A stretch of DNA of 64,000 nucleotides from Heterobilharzia americana (GCA_944470555.2 OX104128.1:63185257-63249256), one strand, 5' to 3'; positions 45,401 to 56,795 are shown, counted from the stretch's first letter. The notes: generated by a model not told the origin, from the letters alone. Translations and numbers: made by a program.

Positions 45401-47205
45401 CGACAGATTTTCCTACCAAACAAACTTGGCAGCGAGGTTACAAAGCAACCCAAAAAACTTGTACCGCTTCATGTCGAGAAGAAAGTCGACCAGTAAGGGA
45501 GTGAATCTTGTCACAGGCCATGACGGGAGTGTACTAAGCAGTCTAGAGATTGCCGAGCTTTTGAGCTCACACTTCCAAGCCCAACTCAGCACTGACACAA
45601 GATCCACACCGACTCGCTACGACACCGACCAGGTCGCAAATAACGAATACCTCTGTCACGTCTCTATTACAGAGAAAAAGGTGTTCGAGAAGCTATCTAG
45701 GCTACGTCCGGGCAAGTCCCCTGGCTGCGATAACCTAAAACCAGTGGTTCTGAAAAACTGCGCCGAGGTGCTTACTAAACCACTTCGCAACCTCTTTGAG
45801 CACTCAATAGACTCGTGCAAACTCCCTAAAGAATGGAAGAGTGCCATCTTGTCACCCATCTTCAAGGGAGGAGACAGAAAAAGCCCTGGCAGCTACAGGC
45901 CAATTGCCCTACTCCCTATTGTGTCGAAAGTGTTGGAAAGCCTGGTAGCTGACACCATCTGGGAATTCCTCAATAGGAAAACACTGTCCATCTGCTCAGC
46001 ACGGCTTTCGGAGTGGTCGCTCATGTGCCACCAACTTACTAACCGCCTGGGACGACTGGACACAAAGCTGGGATAATAGAAAACCTGTACATGTTGTATT
46101 TCTCGACCTAGCCAAAGCATTTGACAGTGTCCCACCCACAGTACTGCTTCACAAGATCATGTCAGCTGGTATAAGTGGACCCCTACTCTCTTGGTTCAAG
46201 GAGTACCTGGAAGGGAGGCAGTTCTGCACTAAAGTGAACAGAATAAGGTCGGAGTGGAGACCCTCGACGTCAGGAGTATCCCAAGGAGCAATCCTAGGAC
46301 CGCTTCTGTTCCTCCTGTTTGTCAACGATCTGCCAGACAAAATATCCTCACCCATCCTCCTCTTCGCTGACGACATAAAAATTTGGAGGGTGGTAAACGA
46401 AGAAGCTGATTGTACAGCACTACAAAAGGACTTGCAGCAACTCGAGCTCTGGTCGTCGGAAAATGGCCTGAGCTTCAACCTGGAAAAGTGCAAAGTAATG
46501 CACATCAGTAAAAATGAGGCAAGTACGACCGACTTCCAGTACATGTTGAGCAACCGTGCTATCACCAGAGTGTCCATGGAGAAAGATTTGGGGCTCAACT
46601 TCTCCGACACCTTGGACACCAGCTCCAACTACAAAGGTATGACAACCAGAGCGAACGCCATTCTACACTTTCTGCGTAGACAGCTTGGCGCCCTCACTCC
46701 CGAACTCTTCCTCACCATTTTCAAATCCTACGTGCGGCCGCACCTAGAGGTCTTCAATACGGTGGCTCCTCCAACACTCAAGAGAGACTCTAATCTCCTT
46801 GAAAGAATACAAAGAACTGCAACAAAATCAGTTGTGGGGCTAAGGGGAAAGACGTATCCTGAAAGACTTAAACACCTCAACCTATTTACCTTGGGTTATC
46901 GCAGGAAAAGGGGTGACCTCATTATGGCATACAAGATCGCCCATCAGGCAGACCATGCAAACAAATCAATTTTGCCTGCAACTGAACGATCTTCACGAGG
47001 AAACCCCATTAAGATAGCACACCAGAGAGCCAACACCACACTCAGGTCCAAATTTTTCTCCCTGAGAGTATGTGCTTTATGGAATGCCTTACCGCGACAC
47101 ATCGTTATAGCTCCTTCAGTCGACTCATTCAAGAGGCGATTAGACAGTTATGTCACCTCGCATGGACTACCACGGACGTACTCAGGTAGTCACCAACCTC
47201 AGTAG
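45393..47205 (+). pseudogene. CR1-like ORF2: reverse transcriptase and C-terminus, one frameshift
   Basis: 45393-45990 codes RLRPGKSPGCDNLKPVVLK, LPKEWKSAILSPIFKGGD and SYRPIALLPIVSKVLE. A frameshift near 45,990-45,998 leads into HGFRSGRSC, motif A VVFLDLAKAFDSV (intact), motif B SGVSQGAILGP and motif C LLFADDIKIW (intact), open from there to the stop at 47205. C-terminal blocks: NFSDTLDTSSNYKGM, YVRPHLE, RIQRTATKSV, YPERLKHLNLFTL and the usual final LDSY. With three lesions in ORF2 the element is not autonomous, though the RT active site is preserved. Confidence 0.85.
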
Positions 47206-47560
47206 CCCCCAACTCCCTCCTAACTACCACTCACTATCTCCCTCCTTAATACACCCACATTACCTACTAATTCTTCTGTAGGAACCAAACCCACGCGACC
47301 ATTCGGGCAATTCCCAAATACTTTTTCCTTTTCATTTCTCTTTTCAGGCCTCCTTCTCTCCTCCTTCCCTTTTCTCTTCCCTATATTATTATTTTTTTGC
47401 CCCCTTTTTTAAATTCTCTCTTCATTCCTTTACCACTACTTTACTACTTCCTTCCAGGTACCTACACAGATAGGAGTCACGGCAGTTCTCCAAACATCCC
47501 AGCAACCCGTACCTCCCTAATCACTCTACAAATTACAACTTACTAACCCACAAAACATCC
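47206..47560 (+). other. T/C-rich 3' UTR of the CR1-like element
   Basis: Strongly pyrimidine-rich on the plus strand (CCTCC, TTTTC and CTTCC runs). No frame. No terminal short tandem repeat was identified, so the insertion boundary is approximate. Confidence 0.5.
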
Positions 47561-47639
47561 ACCTCACCGAAGCTAAAAGCAAGAAAGCAGAGGGGATTTC
47601 CTCATCCACTGCAGGAGTGAACTGAACAACTCGAACCAA

Positions 47640-47990
47640 GCCCTAAGAACTAGACGCGAGAGATCAAAAACTACCAGTTTCCCACGCTCGCACTATCAAT
47701 ATTGGAAATTGGATTGGAACTGATCTTATCAGCAGTTCCGTTGTCGCCCGCCACAAGAAACCTTCAGGCAGGCAATCACTACCTTCAAAACTTTAGGCAG
47801 ATCGACTGAAAGACTTCCGCGGTCACCGAAAGAGCATAACAGGCCAATTGTAGAGACCTTGAATCGAGTGTTAAAAAACTACAAGTTTCCTCGACTTGCA
47901 CTGTTGATTTTGTTTGTCGGATGCTGTTGAAAGGATACGGTTATAGTTCTACAGATACAGGATTCAAGGTATTACTAGTTTGTCGCCCGT
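47640..47990. repeat. Diverged direct repeat
   Basis: Two stretches share a string close to AAAAACTACMAGTTTCC followed by SNCTYGCACT near 47,668 and near 47,873, and both continue some 70-100 bp later with TTGTCGCCCG. The second copy is diverged. Nature unknown; perhaps two hits of one short interspersed repeat. Confidence 0.4.
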
Positions 47991-49297
47991 GGGCCATAAA
48001 GATTTGGACATCAAGTGACTCATTATTTAGAATTGAGGAACTGTAGCTGGTTGTTTGAGTGCATCAGGTTATTTTGCCAAGTTACGACTAATGGTTTTCA
48101 AATCTATGTATGAGGTTATCTATGAGGTTAGCATTGAGTTGTATGATTTCGCCTTTTTGGTGTATTATGTGGTAACTGACCTTGCATGATATGAAAGCTA
48201 AGCAAGAGAGTTGTTTATTACTCGTGATTTTACTCTTTTGATTCTGAACCACAGGAACTTGCGGCCCACTGCTTCTGCATATGGAAGCTAGTTAGGCAAA
48301 AACTTTTCCTTACTAAACATTTGAAACCATTGGAGGCTCCAGATCAAGCACCCACAGGCACTTCAAAAGGTCATATTTGTGATACCTTCAGTATGGTTTG
48401 ACCTGACTGACAGATTTGTTACTACACAGACCTAACGGTGAAAATCGTCGATACGAATTTGAATACTTATATAGGCATTGTTAACGTTAACAAAATCAGT
48501 ACAGATGTACTACAGTTCTTAGTAAAATGTCAATTTTTTTTAAATTTTATTCTTTGACTTCATTTAACTGGCTCGAGTGACTGATGATGGTCCACATGAT
48601 GTAGTTATAAGGAAATGGTAACAAAAGCCTAGATATTAGGAAAATACAGAGTTAATTCATTTTCAACCCACAGTGAAAAAAGTAAACGAGATGCACAGAA
48701 AAAAAGCGGTATTCATTACAAAAATGCTATATCTCAATCCTTATAAACTGACTGTTGATTTATACTACCAGCATACATTCTCATGATGTATAGAAGTTCA
48801 TATTGATTTGTAGACGGTTTGGAAGCTTATGTGAAGCAGATATTGACTTTGGTCTCTTTGAGTACTACTTTGCATTTAGAAGCAGTCGTGACCTCTTCTT
48901 TCTGTACTTTGGTGTTACAAGGGTAAGGAAAGGGTCGCATGTTGCTGACCATTTGGTTACATGGGCGTCGATAATACCATAGTTTTATCAAATGATAAAC
49001 TCCATACGCCCAGTGACTTTAGGTAAGCCAGTAACCACAATAGTTTGTATGGAACTTCACTATCTCTCAAACTTTCTTTAGAATCATTTTCGAATACTCG
49101 CAATGGATTGGTGGAAAAATTATCTGGGAAATAGTTGTTTTACATGCGTCAGAAACCAGCTCATCTGATGGATGCTATTCTTAGTGATGGCTGGAAGCGA
49201 CCTGCTAATTTATGTAGCTAAATAGTTTTCTACCGTTTTAAAACTTGAGAAATCCTTCGGAGTTTTCGTCGAATTATTTTTAAACACTACTAATTGC
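47991..49297. other. Upstream region of the ERCC6L-like gene
   Basis: AT-rich, no gene recognised. It should hold the promoter of the helicase gene, but I cannot point to a TATA box or initiator with confidence. Confidence 0.35.
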
Positions 49298-49318
49298 TTT
49301 TATTGTATTCTCCATTAG
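49287..49318 (+). promoter_or_regulatory. Candidate 3' splice site just upstream of the ERCC6L start codon
   Basis: A branch-point-like CTACTAATTG (from 49287) is followed by a T-rich tract and CCATTAG ending at 49318, 30 bases before the ATG at 49349. No matching 5' UTR exon is apparent upstream. It could accept a cis 5' UTR exon or a spliced leader, which many flatworm mRNAs carry. Confidence 0.45.
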
Positions 49319-49348
49319 ATTACTTGACAGCAATAACACTCACCCATA

Positions 49349-49567
49349 ATGAGCAAAAAGGATGAGTCTGCATCGCTCCTCACTCAAGCACGCTTAAAGT
49401 GTGAAGATGGAGATTTTCATGAGTCTCTCAATCTTTGTCGAAGAGCGTACCTATTAGATCCGTCACCCAATCTTCTGCGAAAAATTGTGCGCCTTCAGAA
49501 AATAATCGCCGATGAGACCAAGGAAAATAGTCCAGTAACTCCTACGAAATCGAATAGTCCTCTAAAG
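49349..49567 (+). CDS. ERCC6L: ERCC6L/PICH-like SNF2 translocase, exon 1 (TPR-like repeat 1)
   Basis: First coding exon, 73 codons, starting at the ATG in CACCCATAATGAGC. It codes a TPR-like helix pair (ARLKCEDGDF, LNLCRRAYLLDPS) and a Ser/Pro/Thr-rich end. ERCC6L (PICH) proteins differ from other SNF2 enzymes in having an N-terminal TPR, which supports the assignment. Known role: a DNA translocase on ultrafine anaphase bridges at centromeres that works with PLK1 and BLM. The exon ends in phase 0 at AAG/GTATGA; the intron after it is 37 bp. Confidence 0.82.
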
Positions 49568-49604
49568 GTATGATTCATGTCGATTTTTCTTTCTGTCCGA
49601 ATAG

Positions 49605-49811
49605 GAAGCTGCCAAACACTTTGCTAGTGAAGCTGAAAGGTGTAAGTCTGCCGGAAATATAAATGAGTGTATAAATCTTCTGAAGGAGGCATATATATGT
49701 GATCCTTCAGATGAGATTCAAACAAAAATTGAGCAAATGAAACAAGCATCACATCCTGAAGATTATACTATCTATACTTCAAATGCAGAGGTGATTTCCG
49801 GGGAAGAAAAG
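49605..49811 (+). CDS. ERCC6L: ERCC6L/PICH-like, exon 2 (TPR-like repeat 2)
   Basis: 69 codons between AATAG/GAAGCT and AAG/GTATGT, phase 0 at both ends. It codes a second copy of the same helical unit (AERCKSAGNINECINLLKEAY then CDPSD). No ATG-started frame marks it; the exon is placed by splice consensus, by frame continuity and by similarity to the units in exons 1 and 3. Confidence 0.78.
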
Positions 49812-49861
49812 GTATGTTCTCGTTTACTGTTTTGATTATTTTGACAAAAAAATAGCTGCAG

Positions 49862-50266
49862 GATGATGGTGATACTCAGTCAGCTCTAGTTGATAAAGCA
49901 AAATTATTTTACCAATCTGGAGAGTATTCCGAATGTCTTCACCTTCTTAAAAAAGCTTACTCAATTGAACCATGCGATAAGATAAAAAGGAAAATTGAAA
50001 GAATCGAGAATTATTTAAAAGAAAATGGGATATCTACTGATCAACATTGTGAGCCTAAGCAACACATCAACAAAAACTTCGCTAATCAGCTTACAGGAGC
50101 ACACAGTGATCTAATCAAGATTGCCGATGGATTCAGTGTACCTAAGCTATTGTATGAAAAGTTGTATGATTATCAAAAAGATGGTGTTCATTGGCTGTGG
50201 AGTTTGCATAAAAAAAATTCTGGTGGTATATTGGCCGACGATATGGGTTTGGGTAAAACAGTCCAG
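49862..50266 (+). CDS. ERCC6L: ERCC6L/PICH-like, exon 3 (TPR-like repeat 3, SNF2 Q motif and Walker A)
   Basis: 135 codons, acceptor CTGCAG/GATGAT after a 50-bp intron (an AATAG six bases upstream would add two in-frame codons). A third helical unit (AKLFYQSGEYSECLHLLKKAY, IEPCD), a linker, then the start of the SNF2 ATPase: LYDYQKDGVHWLWSL and GGILADDMGLGKT, helicase motif I binding ATP phosphates. Ends in phase 0 at GTCCAG/GTAAGC. The next exon is 7.5 kb away and continues directly with VIAFLSGLF. Confidence 0.88.
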
Positions 50267-51054
50267 GTAAGCGCAATCGATTTAAGAAAACAATTCAGTA
50301 AGGCTTTTCTCTAAAAAGGTATTTATTCTTATGTATTTCCTTCAACAGACTTCTCCCTCCAAGGTATGCTCTTGCTGTGTTTAGCATTGCTAACTTCACC
50401 TAGATTCAGTCAACCTATAGCCGCTTTAAGTCCGAAGATTATCTATTCGTTTTGTAATGATAACAAGTGATTCCAAATTTAGTAATAGTTAATATCGATT
50501 TCGAACTCACTTTTGAGGTTGTGTAGCATCGAAATACGTGAGCTACGGTCAACACTAGGTAAAAAAAATGATAATTTCCATTTGACTGTCGGTCAACTCA
50601 TTATATCAACCAATCAGACTACAGCAAGTAGCTTGACAACAACAAATAACCAATCAGAAGGATGCAGGGGAAATGTATCAAAGTATAAGATACTTATGAA
50701 TAGTTAAATCAGTAACATTGGATAGATGTTACGAGCTCCAACACTGAGTCCATTACTGAACTGAGTGGTATATGATGAAGAATAAAACCTGTTCAATGAT
50801 TATTATACGTTGTCAGCTGTGTGAGTCTTTAGCATGTAGAACATCTACCTATTCATGTATTAATGACATAACTTGGCAGTCAGTCAACATCATCATGGTA
50901 ACTGGGCTTTTCACGTGATAGTCATAGTTACCGCACGTTATATAGCACATCATGATATAAGTCAACATGAAAAATACAAATGATGTCATCAGAATTGGTG
51001 AGAGGTGAAAACATGAAAATAAGGGGGATTAATGCCAATAACTAAATGTAATGT

Positions 51055-51150
51055 AACCGTTAAGATGAAGATGAAGTGCGGAGGCATGTACGCCTTTGTG
51101 ATTCGTTCTCGGCTATGTCACTACGAGTCTACCTCCTGGGTTCAAGTTTT
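51055..51150 (-). repeat. Retroelement 3'-end fragment, diverged copy
   Basis: Similar to 53815-53900 in the same orientation: a GTTAAGATGA start, then GYATGT/GCATCT, and a TCTCGGCTATGTCACTACGAGTC stretch matching TCTGAGCTATATCACCTAGAGTC. It is part of the dispersed 3'-end family seen more fully at 59225-59590. Confidence 0.5.
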
Positions 51151-52577
51151 CACATGGACTTCAACCTGTATGTGGGCATTCTCCTACAGGGTTCAGACCA
51201 GCGGTTAGAGACTTCATAGTCTGATACTTTTAGTCTGACCACCCTTGACTGTTTTCCAGTTTGAACCTATTTCGGCTAACGTTTTACGCCGGAGTACCCG
51301 TTGACTAAACCTGCTTGGCAAAATGTTCAGGCCATCTGAGTCGATGAGGATTTACAGCCTCATCAAGTGACGTACGTTTTTACCCAAAACCCTTTACCTA
51401 GTCTCTACATTACTGATACAGTGGTACCAAGACTCATGGTCTGTTCTACGAAGGCAACGGTATTTGAACATTTGAAGCATTCTCATATCCTCTATCTTCA
51501 ATGGTTCTGTTTCATGATGATAAAGTTGAAGAGAACAAACTGCCACCTGGTACTCTCAGTACTTAATAGGCCGTTAGGTATCTCACCAGTGCCACATGTG
51601 TTGTAAGTTGGTGAAAATCAACACCACTCTTTGTATCCGTGTTGAAATTTCGTCGACTGCTACCCCATTAAAGCTGATCTGACCACTTCACTTCTTACTG
51701 GTAAATAAGGTATAGAAGCAGTCCATTTTCTAAGCGATAGTTTGAGTATTGAAGGTGAGAATTATTATCACTAACATCTGATACGCACATTTTCCTTTCC
51801 TTTATCGAAGTATCTGATTGTCTTGGATATAGTCTTAAATGCTCTACGACGAGAATGCGTTTTTTACCACTAGCTGTTTTTCAAACTGTAAATGAGCAAG
51901 CTCTCTAGTGAAATATATTTGCATTTGTTTATTTCTGTTGTGGGTTTATTTGCCAAGTTTTGCATGAACATAGAGAAAAGATACATGCCGCAACATGTAC
52001 TTCAAAATTACGTTCTTTGTGTTACAGGTGTTGAATAGGTGCACTCTAATTTTATACTGTTGCCATATACAGCCTGAGGTATGATTTACTAGGGTGACAA
52101 TGAAAATGCCTAACGGACAGCAACTCCATAGTACCTGGGTAAGGGAAGATAGTAAAAAATTATCATGTAATTATTAATAAGTAAATGCTAGACGGAAGAG
52201 AATTTAACTTGTTATCAGATTCCTGAAATTGAGACGAAAACGCATTTCTATTAGATTGATAGTCGGTGACTTAGTAGACTGTTATCGTCTTGATCTTCAA
52301 CCGTTATCTTCTGTGTTCACGTTGCAACCGTTACTACTATATTAGATTAGTCTATTTCATGTAGCACAGTATGAAATGATATTCTGCCACAGTGCCCAAA
52401 TTCTATGCTTACATTAACCATTACAGCTTTGAAATCGATAAATTCTTAAGCACTCTCTTGCACTAGCTGTTTGGATCGTAAACTTCTTAACCGCTTCCAC
52501 ATATTCCTTTATACCTTCCTTGTAACCTTAAGTGTTATCAAATTCATCCATTCCTATCCCCATACATTTGTACAACT

Positions 52578-52745
52578 TTCAGTTGCTTACTAGCGTTTTG
52601 AACGATCAGCCCGGGGTTCGAGTCTTATTGGGTACAACACTGCTCACTGGGAGATAGGTACATCCAGCTGACGAGTCCCAAGTAGGATGAAATGCGTGTC
52701 CTGGATTGCACTACTAGCCACTATTCATCAGTTTTACAACTTGAC
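52578..52745 (+). mobile_element. Sm-alpha-like SINE with box B and hammerhead
   Basis: A tRNA-like box B (GGGGTTCGAGTC, 52613-52624), preceded by a degenerate A-box region, is followed about 40 bp later by a hammerhead ribozyme. This is the order of the schistosome Sm-alpha SINE. Transcribed in the same direction as ERCC6L. The 3' end is unclear and may run up to the foldback element at 52787. Confidence 0.78.
52662..52706 (+). ncRNA. Hammerhead ribozyme (Sm-alpha type)
   Basis: Conserved core: CUGACGA at 52668-52674 and GAAA at 52689-52692. Stem II: GUCC (52675-52678) with GGAU (52685-52688, one G-U pair), loop CAAGUA. Stem III is minimal: the eight bases from the last A of GAAA to the U before the cleavage-site C, held partly by wobble pairs. 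Predicted cleavage after C at 52700. Stem I: AUCCAG (52662-52667) with CUGGAU (52701-52706), perfect. The weak stem III suggests slow activity or a need for dimers. Confidence 0.85.
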
Positions 52746-52786
52746 CTAATGTTTTCGCCAGGCTGTCATTGGCTGCAATTCCCTCT

Positions 52787-53029
52787 TAGTTGATTTATTA
52801 GATTTATCACACAGTGGAGCAGTATTGTTTACTGGATTACGTCATATCAAGATAACTACACAACTTTGGAACATCCTTTATATATTCCTAATTTCTTCAC
52901 CTCCTTTGTGAGGATGTCTCATAGTTGTGTGGTTATCTTGATATGACTATGGGGGCAATAAATCATGTCCGAAATAAATTCCAGTAAACAATACTATTCG
53001 ACTGTGTGATAAATGTAATAAACCAACTA
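52787..53029. repeat. Foldback element with two-part inverted repeat
   Basis: The first 50 bp (TAGTTGATTTATTAGATTTA and on) are the inverse complement of the last 50 bp with five mismatches. A second inner inverted match of 25 bp (GTCATATCAAGATAACTACA plus five more) has one mismatch; the right arm holds about 29 extra bases between the two parts. The loop is about 60 bp. No coding capacity. Confidence 0.75.
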
Positions 53030-53644
53030 AAATGGAATTACATTCTATCACACTGCTCAAGTTTTACTCTTATATTATTGACTTTTATTCTTCAACCACG
53101 TACAGCACACTTCACTACATCTCATTTCCCCCCTTACATATGTTAGGCTTTATTCGTATGAATGTCATTATCGACGTGAGTAGAATTCATTTTAACCTTT
53201 TGTCACAATCATTTGGCGATATAAAATCCGCTGTCTGTCATAATCATTTACTGTGAGTATCAACTCTCTGTCTAACTATTGTTACTTAAGACATCGTCTA
53301 TATAAAATTAACTATTTTGAACTGAATTCTAGTAATATTCGACTCTGACATTGCCTTTCACACAAGATTTTTCTAGAGAATTACCGGACTATTTAATGCT
53401 TGATTGTCATATAAAATCTCACTGTTGTTAATACACATTCTTTGATTAAACGATATGGATGTATAACTGTGAAACCTGAAAATTTATTGAAGAGAATATT
53501 CTTTGTTCATTGAATTGTCTTTTGAACTATATTGAGAATTTTCAAAGAACAGAAATATACATGTTTATAAATCTTACTGAAGTAGAGGGGTGAATTTACC
53601 TGAAAAAGTTAACTGTACATTGTGTCTGCAGGTTTACTTCTGTT

Positions 53645-53935
53645 GCTTAGGTCATCATCATCATCAACATAGGACTAGCCATTGCTGCATAGTGGTCTGA
53701 GTTGCTTACCACATATCAGTACATCAAGTAAAAAGGCAATCCAAGTGGAAGATGAAGAAAAGAAAATTCAGTCAAAAGAAATGTAAAGTACGAAAGGAGA
53801 GAAAGGAAGAATGAGAAAATGGTGAAATTCGGTATAGCGTTAAGATGAGGGTAATGTGTGTATGCATCTGCGCCACTGACTTTGATTCTGAGCTATATCA
53901 CCTAGAGTCCCCAACCACTGTTCCCTAGGAGAATA
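53645..53935 (-). repeat. Retroelement 3'-end fragment (minus copy)
   Basis: Reverse complement of much of 59330-59590: it ends (plus-strand left side) in a CATCATCATCAT run with ATAGGACTAGCC, has the A/G-rich middle, and carries the GCATCTGCGCCACTGAC stretch near 53,865. A dispersed piece derived from the 3' end of the non-LTR family decayed at 7-10.8 kb. Confidence 0.68.
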
Positions 53936-54639
53936 CCCTGTGCTATTTATATAACATCAGAGTATATATTTATCAAGGGATCCAGACCCATGAAGTTCCT
54001 AAAGAAGTCACCCCCCCCCTACACATTCAGTTCAGTCACTGGATCATGTAGTGACTTTACATTGCAGAATAGCTAGAGAATTAACTGAGGTTCGTTTCCA
54101 TGATCAGTGTTTGCACACTGGTTGCTTCCGACGTCAGTTATTGAAAGTTATCCAACTTTAGCCCGTTTCCCACTTTATTAAAAATCTCCATCGCATCACC
54201 AAATCATATATTGACTCATCCAGTAGATGCATTTCAACATTGAATTCTTGATCAACCGCGTTCGATAGCTCAACAAATGGCCTAAATATTATTTACTGGA
54301 GTAAATTCACTGAATTCATCCAAGAACTGCAATCGAAAACTTCGAAGGATTATGAGTATAAACTGGTAGAACCCTTCGTCACTGGAAAGTTTCATAAAGA
54401 ATCCCTTGAAAATCCTGAGAGCTATGTATGTAATTGATCAGGAATGAAATCTAACTGGACATTGAAACTCTATCCCTTGGCTTTAAATTCCACCGTCTAG
54501 TGAAACGAGTCAGTCGAGTAGACGTAGAGACAAGAAAACCTATACTACTTTCGGATTCTAAGCCTGTATATGAAGATCTTCTGAGGAAGAAATTGATTAG
54601 AAATGTGACATAATAAACTCAAACTAAAAGGTTCGCGTC

Positions 54640-55990
54640 TTTTATTCATATATGGATTACCTGAAATTCATAAATCCAATATATATTTGAGACCCCATAA
54701 TGTCAGTGATTAACTCGCCCTATCACAAGTTGGTCAGATAGTTGGCGAAATCTTTAGAGGCTATCTCGAGTAAGTTGGTTATCCACAGTTTAGCGAACTA
54801 GATCATGTCGACGTTTCAGGTAAGCTCATGGTGTCATACAATATGACACCTTTATTTATAAATGTACCAGCGAGTGGGAAGATTGATATAATCTTTCTAC
54901 AAACTGATCTACTGCCGTTTCCCTAAGTTGAAGTAAAATAGCTACTGCTTCTTTTGCACAAAAGGTATTCAGTTCTAGTTCGATGACCTGCCTTGTCGAT
55001 AGATTGATGGATTGGTCATGGGCTCACTTCTAAGATCTGTTCTGGTAGATATCTTCATGGGTTATCTGAAACAGATAGGTCTGATTCCAGTCGTCAGAAG
55101 AACAACTGACTATCACAGGTACGCTGTTGTTTGTGATGATTATGAAACCAACCATACAACTCAGTTGTTCGACAAACTCAACATGGCTCACTCAGACATG
55201 AAATTTACGATGGAATATGAGCATAACAGCAAGTTCGATTTTTGAACCTCAACGTAGAAAGGAGAAATAATGTTACAGTCGATAAGACTATTCATAGAAA
55301 AGATATATGGACCAAACAGTACCCAGAGCTCATCATTTTTTGTCCTGGCAGCTTTCGGCACAAATTAGTGAAAATATTTTACAGCAGAACTATAAACTTA
55401 TGTTCTGCGACAAAATTAGCGGGAGAAAAAAACATTTTTTGCGAAGTGTCTTGGCGACTAGATATCCTGACAAACTGATTATAAGGTATGGAAAAAAACG
55501 TTGAAAGAAATAAGCATTCAGTTGTTGAAAAGAAAGGTTTTATTCGAAGAAGATACAGTATCTGAAAAGATAGACATAAAAAGCAAAGAAGCATTGAAAG
55601 GAAACTTTCCTGCAACCAAACTTGTATCAGTATACGATACTTCATGACCACTGAACCAGTCCAAATTGGACAAATACCCTACAAATATCACGTCCAACTG
55701 CGTTTATGAATTTACATGCACTTGTGATAATAAATACACTGGGAGGACCTAAAGAAGGGCATCCATTTAGTCCATTTAGCATCTTGCAAAGAATTTATGT
55801 CTGAAAAAAGCAAGATTTTCACCAGTGCTATCAACAGACACCTTATGAACACACAGGATACAAGGTTGATACTTTGAATGCTTTTCAAATTATAAATCTA
55901 CATAAAGTGCCTGGACTACTACACCTTGAGGAATCAATTACTATGAAACGTTTTCATACGGACTTCTGGATACAGAAGGAGAGTGTGATC
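54640..55990 (+). mobile_element. Decayed Penelope-like element (RT and GIY-YIG)
   Basis: Penelope-like RT blocks in order: IYGLPEIHKSNIYLRP near 54,645-54,695, motif A as VSYNMTPLF near 54,830-54,860 (family form VSFDVVSLF, so the catalytic Asp is Asn), GLVMGSLLRSVLVDIFMGYL near 55,007-55,066 (family form AMGSPLSPVLANIFM), VVCDDY near 55,127 for YVDD, then LNMAHSDMKFTMEYE. The GIY-YIG endonuclease start is VYEFTCTCDNKYTGRT near 55,700-55,750. Several stops; dead. It lies in the ERCC6L intron, sense strand. Confidence 0.82.
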
Positions 55991-56795
55991 AATCTCTCGT
56001 GTCCATAATGGCTATGATTTGATCTTGTTTTATATTGATTACATAATTCATTATTTTACTCACCTACTGATTTCATTATCGTTGTCCACCGATTACACAT
56101 GCAGTTGCTTACATTTTTAACTGCACCGTTTCGTGTCAAAGTATCATTATTTTACGGTTTCTGATTTATTCTTGATAATTGTAGGCATCAAACTCAGGAA
56201 CTTTTTTGGGTTAACCTGACGTTAATTAATATCCGCTGACCGTGCACAGGTCTGCATAAGTTCACGCCTATGGTCTGAGACTATGTCGGTGCTCAAATCT
56301 GGATAGGTGAAGGATGATGTGTGTGAGCAGCTATGGGTATAAATATGACTTGGAAATGTAGACGTCTCCGATGGAGGAAACATAAAGAATACTAGGATCA
56401 GTCAGCATTAATCACTAAAAAGTATATGCAACAGCTACTACGTCAGTGCAACAACCAGACATAATATGTTTGAGGACAGTGGTAGTGTAGCCACCAAAAC
56501 AACTGATCACGTTCTAGGATATATTAGATTACTGAATTGCCTATTTAAAAGACTGTAGTTCACTTCATTTTAATAATTGTGCTTATGATGTCTAGTACAA
56601 CAACAGAGAACATAAATAAACCATGCAAATTATATTGAATATATGTAAGTTGCAAATAATGATTTCAGCTATTAGCCGTTCTCTGAGTTAAATAGTTTTG
56701 TCGTTGCCCATTGTTCATATTTAAACTAAAAAAGTATCTTCAGAGTAAGCCTAAAAAAAGAATGTGGACCTGATGAATTTATCATAAATTACTTG

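Larger units (their letters stand above)
42120..47560 (+). mobile_element. CR1-like non-LTR retrotransposon with PHD-finger ORF1
   Basis: Near full-length layout: a 5' leader (about 42120-42690), an ORF1 with a PHD finger, an ORF2 with EN and RT, and a T/C-rich 3' UTR from 47206. PHD-finger ORF1 proteins are known from CR1-clade elements. The 3' end is not sharp; pyrimidine-rich sequence runs to about 47,470 and the similarity fades by 47,560. Several lesions make it inactive. Confidence 0.85.

Noticed and set aside
53032..53256. 74-codon plus-strand frame in ERCC6L intron 3
   Set aside because: AT-rich, hydrophobic, no motif, no splice sites that would join it to exons 3 or 4 in phase 0.
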